39,157 bases of DNA from CAZMXP01 sp964570285 (GTDB lineage: Bacteria > Planctomycetota > PLA2), in contig CAZMXP010000046.1 in the NCBI GenBank assembly GCA_964570285.1, positions 1 through 39,157 on the forward strand, read 5' to 3'. The first letter of the stretch is position 1; each line of letters begins with the position of its first letter. A program made the position numbers and the translations under genes. Under the pieces are notes generated by a model. It did no database searches. It saw only the letters and a program-made list of their open reading frames with translations, and was not told the DNA's origin. Shown here piece by piece: positions 31,755 to 38,325 of this stretch.

Positions 31755-32942
31755 ATGCGACACCTCCTGCCCATCCTCCTGCTCGCCCTCGTCGCCTGCG
31801 GCGAGGACCCCGCCCCCGCGCCCCCTGCCCCTCCCCCGGGCGACTGGACGGCCGTCACGAAGAGCGGCATCCGGTACAAGGTCCTCGTCGCCGGCCAGGA
31901 GGGCGATCCCGCGCAGTCGGGCGACGAGGTCACGGTGCACTACGTCGGGACCTTCCCCGGCGGCCGCAAGTTCGACTCCTCGCGCGACCGCGGCGAGCCC
32001 TTCCGCTTCAAGCTGGGCGCGCGGCAGGTGATCGCGGGCTGGGACGAGGTCGTCGCGCTGATGACGGAGGGGGCGAAGTGGAACGTCCACATCCCGTGGA
32101 AGCTCGCGTACGGCGAGGCGGGGCGCGGGGGCATCCCGCCGAAGGCCGACCTGCAGTTCGAGATCGAGCTGCTCGGCGTGAAGCGCGGCGTGCCGCTGCC
32201 GAAGTTCCGGGAGGGCAACAAGGCGGCGCAGAAGAGGACGGAGTCCGGCCTCGTCTACGAGGAGATCCGGAAGGGGTCCGGGGATCCGCCGCGCAAGGAC
32301 CAGGGCGTCTCGCTGCGCTTCGCGTTCTGGAGCACCGAGGGGCACCTCGTCTTCTGCTCCGAGATGGCGGGGCAGCACCTCGCGGGCGCCTGCTCGAACG
32401 TGACGATCGGGCCGCTGCCGCTCCCGTGGCTGCGCGAGGCGCCGCAACTGATGGCGCCCGGAGCCGTGATGCGTTTCGAGGTGCCCGCCTCCCTCGGCTG
32501 GGGCGACAAGCAGGTCGACGCCTCGCTGCCGCCCGGCGCCACGACCGTCTGGGAACTCGAACTCCTGAAGGTGAACGACATCCCGCCGTTCGCGATGTCG
32601 GACCCGGAGAAGACGACGACGACGGCGAGCGGGCTCAAGATCGAGACGCTGAAGGAGGGGGCGGGCAATGCCCCGAGGGCGAGCGACACGGTCACCGTGA
32701 ACTACACCGGCTGGCTCACCGACGGCACGCTCTTCGATTCGGGCCACGGCCGGGGCGAGCCGACGACCTTCCCGCTCGGCGGCGTGATCGCCGGCTGGAC
32801 CGAGGGGCTGCAACTGATGAAGGTGGGCGGCAGCGCGCGGCTGACCATCCCGGGCCATCTCGCCTACGGCCCGCGGGGCCAGGGCGAGATCCCTCCGAAC
32901 GCGACGCTGGTCTTCGTCATCGAACTGCTGAAGATCGGGTGA
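31755..32942 (+). CDS. Lipoprotein with three FKBP-type peptidyl-prolyl isomerase domains, 395 aa
   Basis: Lipobox LVAC with Cys15, then a Pro/Ala linker. FKBP domain 1, residues of about 35-142, is canonical: DEVTVHYVGTFPGGRKFDSS, VIAGWDEVVALMTEGAKWNV and HIPWKLAYGEAGRGGIPPKA. Domain 2, about 160-275, is degenerate (GHLVFCSEMAGQHLAGACSN) and lacks the usual YxG and FDSS pattern. Domain 3, about 285-395, is canonical again: DTVTVNYTGWLTDGTLFDS, VIAGWTEGLQLMKVGGSARL and TIPGHLAYGPRGQGEIPPNA. The protein probably assists folding of exported proteins at the membrane surface. The triple arrangement with a dead middle copy is unusual, and the three copies have diverged strongly, so the duplication is old. 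Confidence 0.9.
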   Translation: MRHLLPILLLALVACGEDPAPAPPAPPPGDWTAVTKSGIRYKVLVAGQEGDPAQSGDEVTVHYVGTFPGGRKFDSSRDRGEPFRFKLGARQVIAGWDEVVALMTEGAKWNVHIPWKLAYGEAGRGGIPPKADLQFEIELLGVKRGVPLPKFREGNKAAQKRTESGLVYEEIRKGSGDPPRKDQGVSLRFAFWSTEGHLVFCSEMAGQHLAGACSNVTIGPLPLPWLREAPQLMAPGAVMRFEVPASLGWGDKQVDASLPPGATTVWELELLKVNDIPPFAMSDPEKTTTTASGLKIETLKEGAGNAPRASDTVTVNYTGWLTDGTLFDSGHGRGEPTTFPLGGVIAGWTEGLQLMKVGGSARLTIPGHLAYGPRGQGEIPPNATLVFVIELLKIG

Positions 32943-32973
32943 ACGGGGCCCGGCCCCCTTCGCCCGCACCGCG

Positions 32974-34743
32974 ATGATCCTCCTCGCCGTGCTGCTGGTC
33001 GTGACGCTGGTGCTGCTCGTCACCCAGTGGGTGCGCATCGAGGCCGTCGCGTTCACCGTGATCGCGGTGCTCGGGCTGACCGGGCTGCTGCTGCCGGCGG
33101 AGGCGCTCTCCGGCTTCTCCAACGAGGCGACGCTGACCGTGGCGGCGATGCTGGTCCTGAGCGCGGGGCTCGAGCGCGCGGGCGTCGTGGACTACGTGGG
33201 GAACTTCCTCGCGAGAGGGGCGAAGGGCGGGGGCATGAGGCTGATCTTCCTGCTCGCCCTGCCCACGGCACTGCTCAGCGCGTTCATGAACAACACCTCG
33301 ATCGTCGCGCTGATGATCCCGGTGGCGCTCACGCTCGCGAGGAAGCTCCGGCTGTCGGCCTCCAAGCTGCTGATCCCGGTCAGCTACCTGTCGATCCTCG
33401 GCGGCACGTGCACGCTGATCGGCACGAGCACGAACATCCTCGTCGACTCGCTCTACCGGCAGGCGGGCGGGCCCGGCTTCGGCATGTTCGAGTTCAGCGG
33501 CCTCGGCATCCTCTATCTGCTGATCGGCGGCGCCTACGTCGTGCTGCTCCTGCCGCGGATCCTGCCGCACCGGACCGCCCTTGCGCAATTGCTGGGTGGC
33601 GACGAGCCGGGCCAGTTCGTGACCGAGGTCAGCCTTCCCGCGCGAAGCAGCCTCGTCGGCAAGCGCCTGGGGGAGCTCTTCGGGGCCGACAGCGACGTCC
33701 GCGTGCTCGAGCTGGTCCGCAACGAGGAGGCGACGCTGGGCCCGGACCCGGGGACGGTGCTGGAGCCGGGGGACGTGATCCTGCTCAAGGGCACCGCGCG
33801 CACGATCCACGAGATGGTCAGCCAGGGGAGGCTCGTGCCGGAGACGGGGGTGGATGACGGCGAGAGCGAGAGCGTCAGCCGCGTCGACCTGCGCGTGGCG
33901 GAAGCCGTCATCACGCCGAATTCGCGCTACCTGCACCGCACGGTGCGCGATCTCGGCCTGAGCCGCCGCTTCGGCATCCGCGTGCTCGCGGTGCGGCGCC
34001 TGGGGCGGCACCACCAGTACAAGCTGCGCGATCTCCAGATCCGCGCGGGCGACGTGCTGCTGCTGCAAGGGGAGCGCGGGGCCATGCGCGGCATCCAGGA
34101 GGAGGGCGACGCGCTGCTGATCGAGGGCATCGACCAGACACTCACCTTCCCGCGCAAGGCCCCGGTCGCCCTCGGCATCCTCCTGGCCGTCGTGGCTCTC
34201 GCGGCGGCCGACGTGGCCCCGATCGTGCTGCTCGCGCTCGCCGGCGTCGCCGCGATGCTCGCCACCGGCTGCCTCACGCTGCCGCACGCGACGCGCGCCC
34301 TCGATTCGGGCGTGCTCTTCCTCCTCGCGGGCATGATCCCGCTCGGCCTCGCGATGGAGAGGACGGGGCTCGCCGCCCACATCGCGAACGCCGTCGTGGA
34401 GTTCGCCGACGCGAGGGGCCCGTTCTTCCTCGTCGGGGCGATCTACCTGCTGACGAGCCTCTTCACCGAGATGCTCTCCAACAACGCGGTCGCGCTGCTC
34501 GTCACGCCGATCTGCCTCGACCTCGCGCAGAAGCTCGGCGTGGACCCGAAGCCGCTGCTGATCGCGGTCACCTTCGGCGCGAGCGCGAGCTTCGCGACCC
34601 CGATCGGCTACCAGACCAACACGATGGTGATGGGCCCCGGAGGCTACCGCTTCCGCGACTTCCTGCGCGCGGGGCTCCCGCTGAACGTGCTGATGTTTGT
34701 CGCGGGTACGCTGCTGATCCCGCTCTTCTGGCCGCTCCGCTAG
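32974..34743 (+). CDS. SLC13/DASS-type permease with two TrkA-C (RCK_C) domains, 589 aa
   Basis: Membrane transporter of the divalent-anion:sodium symporter type. It has two halves of hydrophobic segments; the first carries SAFMNNTSIVALMIPV near residue 102 and GGTCTLIGTSTNILVD near 143. The second carries FTEMLSNNAVALLVTPICLD and GASASFATPIGYQTNTMVMGPGGY. Between them, residues of about 215-290 and 310-385 are two RCK_C domains (FVTEVSLPARSSLVGKRLGE and AVITPNSRYLHRTVRDLGLS), common in bacterial sulfate or other anion permeases of this group. Substrate cannot be assigned. It follows the FKBP gene by 31 nt without a visible ribosome binding site or clear promoter. Confidence 0.9.
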   Translation: MILLAVLLVVTLVLLVTQWVRIEAVAFTVIAVLGLTGLLLPAEALSGFSNEATLTVAAMLVLSAGLERAGVVDYVGNFLARGAKGGGMRLIFLLALPTALLSAFMNNTSIVALMIPVALTLARKLRLSASKLLIPVSYLSILGGTCTLIGTSTNILVDSLYRQAGGPGFGMFEFSGLGILYLLIGGAYVVLLLPRILPHRTALAQLLGGDEPGQFVTEVSLPARSSLVGKRLGELFGADSDVRVLELVRNEEATLGPDPGTVLEPGDVILLKGTARTIHEMVSQGRLVPETGVDDGESESVSRVDLRVAEAVITPNSRYLHRTVRDLGLSRRFGIRVLAVRRLGRHHQYKLRDLQIRAGDVLLLQGERGAMRGIQEEGDALLIEGIDQTLTFPRKAPVALGILLAVVALAAADVAPIVLLALAGVAAMLATGCLTLPHATRALDSGVLFLLAGMIPLGLAMERTGLAAHIANAVVEFADARGPFFLVGAIYLLTSLFTEMLSNNAVALLVTPICLDLAQKLGVDPKPLLIAVTFGASASFATPIGYQTNTMVMGPGGYRFRDFLRAGLPLNVLMFVAGTLLIPLFWPLR

Positions 34744-34772
34744 GCACGCGCACGACGCGATTAGCACAGAGA

Positions 34773-34827
34773 CGCAGCGCGGCTTGACGCCGCAACCAAG
34801 TCAGCGACGGCCGAAGGCCGCGCTGCG
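34773..34827. repeat. 55-bp palindromic interspersed repeat, copy 2
   Basis: It begins CGCAGCGCGGC and ends GCCGCGCTGCG, like copy 1 but in inverted orientation. The two differ at only a few central positions. It lies 29 nt after the SLC13 permease stop. Confidence 0.75.
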
Positions 34828-35069
34828 CCTAGTGAGGAGCTGCGGGATCCGGGTGACGCGCGCTGGGCGGAGGGCTGCGTGCGTCCCTGCCCCGCCGCAG
34901 AGGATGGCTGCGAAGCGGCCACCTTGGCTCGGTTCCGTGCGCCGCACGAGGGCAGCACCAGAATTTGCGCAGGGAGCGCGAAGTCTGCGGGTTAGTAGTA
35001 CAGGGACACAGAGGAAGGGGAGGGGGTGCGGGGGGGGGCGGGTCCCTGTTTCGGCGGTTTGGACGAGGG

Positions 35070-35248
35070 CCACGAAGGCACGGAGGCACGGAGGCACGGA
35101 GACCGGGACGCGGCGAGCCTGCGCGCAGAGCGCGCACCGGGTCGCGGGGGCTCCTTCGTGTCTTCGTGCCTCCGTGGTTTTCGTTCCCCCCGCTCGAACT
35201 CAGTGACTCGCCGGGATTCGCGCAAGCGCCGAGGACTCTGCGGGCATG
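35070..35248. repeat. Direct repeat A, copy 1 (palindromic unit plus 139-bp conserved block)
   Basis: The conserved block 35110-35248 matches 35523-35661 with one mismatch. The left edge (CCACGAAGGCACGGAGGCAC) is partly complementary to CTTCGTGCCTCCGTGG at 35163-35178, so the unit can fold on itself. Confidence 0.8.
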
Positions 35249-35287
35249 TAGGACGAGCGATCAGGGCCGAGGGTATCGGATTTGATA

Positions 35288-35389
35288 AGGAACCCAGGAA
35301 GGGAGGAACCCATGAGAGGAGAGAGGAGCATCCCGGGACCCGGAGGGTCGAATCCGCCTCTTCATCGGTTCCTAAGTTCCTGGGTTCCT
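35288..35389. repeat. Inverted-repeat element of the GGAACCCAGGAA type
   Basis: AGGAACCCAGGAA at 35288-35300 pairs exactly with TTCCTGGGTTCCT at 35377-35389. Inside them, GGAACC at 35305-35310 pairs with GGTTCC at 35367-35372. The two pairs are nested, giving an imperfect hairpin of about 100 nt, different in sequence from the other two repeat families. Confidence 0.7.
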
Positions 35390-35426
35390 CATCTCCTCCT
35401 TCAAGACGAAGGCTGTGGTCCACGTA

Positions 35427-35476
35427 CGGCGCTGCTCGACGCCGCAACCGAACGGGCACAGGCCGCTGCGCGGGTC
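35427..35476. repeat. Degenerate copy of the 55-bp palindrome
   Basis: The core CGACGCCGCAACCGAA matches the centre of the 55-bp element (reverse complement of copy 1). The flanking stems are only partly preserved. Confidence 0.5.
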
Positions 35477-35490
35477 ATCCTGAACAAGGA

Positions 35491-35661
35491 CCACGAAGGC
35501 AGGAAGGCACGGAGAGCGGGAAGCGGCGAGCCTGCGCGCAGAGCGCGCACCGGGTCGCGGGGGCTCCTTCGTGTCTTCGTGCCTCCGTGGTTTTCGTTCC
35601 CCCCGCTCGAACTCAGTGACTCGCCGGGATTCGCGCAAGCGCCGAGAACTCTGCGGGCATG
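35491..35661. repeat. Direct repeat A, copy 2
   Basis: The block 35523-35661 is 139 bp and differs from copy 1 at a single base (G to A in the segment CCGAGAACTCTG). The 5' part has lost one of the CACGGAGG units present in copy 1. Confidence 0.8.
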
Positions 35662-35688
35662 GAGTACGAGCCTCGGGCGCTGGGCGCC

Positions 35689-35743
35689 CTCGCGACGGCC
35701 TTTGGCCGTTGCTCACTTCATTGCGGCGCCAAGCCGCGCTGCG
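35689..35743. repeat. 55-bp palindromic interspersed repeat, copy 3
   Basis: The right half (TTGCGGCGCCAAGCCGCGCTGCG region) is nearly identical to copy 1. The left stem has diverged (GACGGCCTTTGGC for GCGGCCTTCGGC). It lies about 80 nt from the pentapeptide gene stop. Confidence 0.65.
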
Positions 35744-35822
35744 TCCCTGTGCCCCTGTGCTCCCTCCTTCGACGCCGGGACGTGCGGGGATCTCCAGCGA
35801 GGTGGCGCCGCGGATCCGGCCC

Positions 35823-37538
35823 CTACACCCGCGCGCGGAGGATCGCGCCGCAGCGGCGGAGGTGGTCGGCTTGGACCGTGTCGTACCGCGCCCCGCGCAG
35901 GTCGACGAGGTAGAAGTCGGTCCCGTCGAGCTTCGCGCCCCGCAGGTCCGCGCCGCGCAGGTCGGCCTTGCGCACCTCCTCGGGCGACTTGAAATGCAAC
36001 TCCGCGCTCTCGTCGGTGTAGAAGCCGGTGCGGCTCCCCTCGGACGGGATCACGCTCTCCACGAGGCCGCTGCGCGACGGACCCATGTGGAAGTGCGCCT
36101 TCCGGAGATCGCAGTCCCGCAGATTCGCCCGCTCGAGGCAGACGTCGGCGAGCAGCGCGCCGCGCAGATTCGCGCCGGCCATGCGCGCATCGGGCAGGTG
36201 CGCCGCCGTGAGATCGGCGCCTACGAGTTGCGCGCGTGCCATCGCCGCGCCGGGCAGGCGGATGCCAGCCAGGCTGGCGGCCTGCATGCGGGCGGCCACG
36301 AACGATGCCCCGTCGAGCGAGCAGGCGCGGAGCGAGACGCCGGACAGCGTCGCGTGGTCGAGGCAGGCGCCGGTCAGGTCCGCGTCGTCGAGGCGCGCGC
36401 CGCGGAGGTGCGCGCCGACCAGGGACGCCCGCGCGAGACTCGCGCCCGCAAGGACGGCGTGGCCGAAGTCCGCGTGGTCGAGCCGCGCGTTGTCGAGCCG
36501 TGCGCTCGCGAGGGACGCGTGCAGGAACTGCGCGCGGTGCGCCCGCACCGAGGAGAGATCCGCCCCTGCCAGCCGTCCGTCCAGGAAGCGCGCCTCCACC
36601 ATGGAAGCGCCCTGGAGCGTGGCGCGCATGAGCCGCACGCCGCGCGCGACCGCGTGGTCGAGCCGTGCCTCCGTGAGATCCGCCCCGCGCAGATCGGCGT
36701 AGGAGAGCGTCGCACCCCACAGTTGCGCCCCGCGCCAGGCGATGCCGGCGAGCCGCGCACGCGAGAGGCCCGCCAACGCCTTGGGACGCCACCTCGCACC
36801 CGCCGCATGCAACAGGCTCGCCGCGACCGCCTGCTGGCGTTCGACGCGCGTGGCCCGCAGCAGCGTCGCGAGCGCGATCCTGTCGTCCGCCAGTTGGGAT
36901 CCGGCCACGCGCAGGAGTTCCGGATCGAGCGGCGTCGTCTCGAGCAGCGAGAGGTCCCCCCGGCGGAGGCTTGCGCGCAGTGCCGCGAGGGCGGCGCCGA
37001 TCCTGAAGGGCCGGTGGCGACGGAGCCGCTGCGCCCGCTCCTCGGGGAAGCTCGCGCCGAGCGCCGCCGCCACGGAGGCGATCGACCGGTCGGCCGCCAT
37101 CGCGTCGAGCAGGGCGCTCCAGACCTCGGGCGAGCCTGCCGGCAGCGTGCGGTCGTCGAGCCGTTCCATCACCGACGCGCATGCGTCGCGATGGCGCACC
37201 ATCAGGTACTCGAGGATCTCGTCGTCGCCCCAGGGCGCGAGCTTGAGGCTCAGACGGTGGGGGATGAGGAGGGGCTCCGGGGAGGTGTAGACGACGACCC
37301 TGTGCGTCGACGCCCGTTCGACCTCCCCGAGCCGAGGCTCGTCGAGCACGATGGCCTCCGGCCACCGCGCCGCGACTTGGCGGAGCGCCGTCGTCTTTCC
37401 GGAGCCTGGCGGCCCGACGATCGCGATGGCCCCCGCGCCCCCTGCGAGATGCCCCTCCAGCAGGTCCACGAGCGGCAGCGGTGCGCCGCTCTCCGGGGCG
37501 ATGGCGCGCGCGACGACCCCCGCGGGCGACTCTCCCAT
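35823..37538 (-). CDS. P-loop ATPase / pentapeptide-repeat protein, 571 aa
   Basis: The N-terminal 220 residues form a small P-loop domain: AIAIVGPPGSGKTTALRQVA with Walker A at about 42-49, then PEAIVLDEPRL (possible Walker B) and HRVVVYTSPE. Residues of about 265-545 are pentapeptide repeats of A(D/N)LxX type, such as LRGADLTEARLDHAVARGV, HADFGHAVLAGASLARASLV and DLTGACLDHATLSGVSLRAC, which build a right-handed beta helix. A short interruption (GPSRSGLVESVIPSEG) precedes the final turns. The function is unknown; such helices bind proteins or mimic DNA. ATG 37538 is 10 nt after TAGACT (37549-37554). An N-terminal NTPase with a pentapeptide solenoid recalls regulatory STAND-like proteins, but it is short for that group. 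Confidence 0.83.
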   Translation of the reverse strand: MGESPAGVVARAIAPESGAPLPLVDLLEGHLAGGAGAIAIVGPPGSGKTTALRQVAARWPEAIVLDEPRLGEVERASTHRVVVYTSPEPLLIPHRLSLKLAPWGDDEILEYLMVRHRDACASVMERLDDRTLPAGSPEVWSALLDAMAADRSIASVAAALGASFPEERAQRLRRHRPFRIGAALAALRASLRRGDLSLLETTPLDPELLRVAGSQLADDRIALATLLRATRVERQQAVAASLLHAAGARWRPKALAGLSRARLAGIAWRGAQLWGATLSYADLRGADLTEARLDHAVARGVRLMRATLQGASMVEARFLDGRLAGADLSSVRAHRAQFLHASLASARLDNARLDHADFGHAVLAGASLARASLVGAHLRGARLDDADLTGACLDHATLSGVSLRACSLDGASFVAARMQAASLAGIRLPGAAMARAQLVGADLTAAHLPDARMAGANLRGALLADVCLERANLRDCDLRKAHFHMGPSRSGLVESVIPSEGSRTGFYTDESAELHFKSPEEVRKADLRGADLRGAKLDGTDFYLVDLRGARYDTVQADHLRRCGAILRARV

Positions 37539-37548
37539 GCCACCGCCG

Positions 37549-37554
37549 AGTCTA
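37549..37554 (-). promoter_or_regulatory. Putative -10 element TAGACT of the pentapeptide gene
   Basis: TAGACT on the minus strand ends 10 nt before the ATG at 37538. The same hexamer precedes the gene at 6585. Confidence 0.4.
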
Positions 37555-37594
37555 TCCGATGCCGGCCAGCCCCGTTGCGCCGTCTGCCGGCCGG

Positions 37595-37622
37595 TTGACG
37601 CACATATAATTGCACATATACT
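37595..37622 (+). promoter_or_regulatory. Promoter TTGACG-16-TATACT with CACATATA direct repeats
   Basis: -35 TTGACG at 37595-37600 and -10 TATACT at 37617-37622 are 16 nt apart. The antitoxin ATG is 8 nt after the -10. Two CACATATA direct repeats (37601-37608 and 37613-37620) fill the spacer at 12-bp pitch. They are a likely operator for autorepression by the ribbon-helix-helix antitoxin. Confidence 0.6.
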
Positions 37623-37630
37623 TGCTCTTG

Positions 37631-37861
37631 ATGGCCCAGTTGACGATCTATCTGGACGAGAAGACGCGGCGGCGTATCGAGAAGGAGGCACGGCGGGCGG
37701 GCGCCTCGCTGTCGCAGTGGGTGAGAAGCAGGATCACCGAGGCCCTCGAGGGCGCTTGGCCGGCGGGCTACTTCGACACCTTCGGAAGTGTCGGGGAGGA
37801 GGACCTCGCCCGTCCTCCGGAGATTCCGTCGTCGGCCGATGCACGCCGGGCGCGTCTCTGA
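37631..37861 (+). CDS. Ribbon-helix-helix antitoxin of a VapBC-type pair, 76 aa
   Basis: DNA-binding antitoxin. The N-terminal strand AQLTIYLDEKT and helices RRIEKEARRAGASLSQWVRSRI are a clear ribbon-helix-helix (CopG/Arc-like) domain. The remaining part, AWPAGYFDTFGSVGEEDLARP, is the flexible toxin-binding tail. ATG 37631 is chosen over an upstream TTG at 37610 because the -10 element TATACT overlaps that longer frame and MAQLTIYLD is the typical antitoxin start. The stop is separated by 1 nt from the toxin ATG. The pair neutralises the toxin and probably represses its own promoter, as established for such modules. Confidence 0.87.
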   Translation: MAQLTIYLDEKTRRRIEKEARRAGASLSQWVRSRITEALEGAWPAGYFDTFGSVGEEDLARPPEIPSSADARRARL

Positions 37862-37862
37862 G

Positions 37863-38264
37863 ATGCGCTACTTCCTCGACACGGACATCTGCATCTTCGC
37901 TCTCAAGGGCGCCCAGCCACGCATCGAGGAGCGGCTCCGCGCTCTATCGCCCGCGGAGATCAGGATCGCAGCGATCGTGCGTGCCGAATTGCTGCTCGGG
38001 GTCCTTCTCAGCAAGTCCCCGAGTCGTACCGGTGACGCCGTCCAGCGGTTCCTTGCGCCCTTCGAGGTCGTCCCCTTCGGCGCGGCCTCCGCTGACGCGT
38101 ACGCTCGCATCCGACACTCCCTTGAGAAGAAGGGCCAGCCGATCGGCCCCAATGACCTGATCCTCGCCGCGACGGTGCTGTCCCAAGGCGGCTGCCTCGT
38201 GACGCACAACCTCAAGGAGTTCCGCCGCGTCGAGGGGTTGCACGTCGAAGACTGGACGGCGTGA
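37863..38264 (+). CDS. vapC: PIN-domain ribonuclease toxin, VapC type, 133 aa
   Basis: Mg-dependent RNase of the PIN family. The N-terminus MRYFLDTDICIFALKG has the acidic D6 and D8. The second acidic residue is E42 in AAIVRAELLLGVLL, and the third is D98 in IGPNDLILAA. The final LVTHNLKEFRRVEGLHVEDW carries Asn at the fourth position, as in many VapC proteins of the DTN/THN subgroup. The active site therefore looks complete. Length is normal. It is co-transcribed with the antitoxin (TGA, one base, ATG). Related VapC enzymes cleave initiator tRNA or rRNA; the target here is unknown. Confidence 0.92.
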   Translation: MRYFLDTDICIFALKGAQPRIEERLRALSPAEIRIAAIVRAELLLGVLLSKSPSRTGDAVQRFLAPFEVVPFGAASADAYARIRHSLEKKGQPIGPNDLILAATVLSQGGCLVTHNLKEFRRVEGLHVEDWTA

Positions 38265-38325
38265 TGGGATGAGGCCGGACGGGAAGGCGTGCCGGGCGTC
38301 CTACCTACAGCCTCCAGTCTCCGGC
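38265..38325. other. Convergent intergenic spacer with an 8-bp inverted repeat
   Basis: AGGCCGGA at 38272-38279 and TCCGGCCT at 38320-38327 are perfect inverted repeats around a 40-nt loop. They span the gap between the VapC and pckA stops. A bidirectional terminator is possible but weak. Confidence 0.3.

Larger units (their letters stand above)
34744..35822. repeat. Non-coding repeat island between convergent genes
   Basis: About 1.08 kb without a credible gene. It holds two good copies and one degenerate copy of the 55-bp palindrome, two near-identical 139-bp direct repeats within longer palindromic units, and an inverted repeat of the GGAACCCAGGAA type. Both ends carry related sequence in opposite orientation: GCACAGAGACGCAGCGCGGC at 34764-34783, and its approximate reverse complement near 35734-35763. 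Several long open frames cross the island, but they translate repeats and have no domains. It lies between the stops of the SLC13 permease and the pentapeptide gene. Confidence 0.75.

Noticed and set aside
35070..35661. CRISPR array suggested by repeated units
   Set aside because: There are only two copies, of 139 bp, with a 274-bp spacing and internal palindromes. No short regularly spaced repeats and no cas genes are present.
34965..35992. Open frames of 100-230 codons across the repeat island
   Set aside because: They translate the direct and inverted repeats, occur on both strands at once and contain no known domain.
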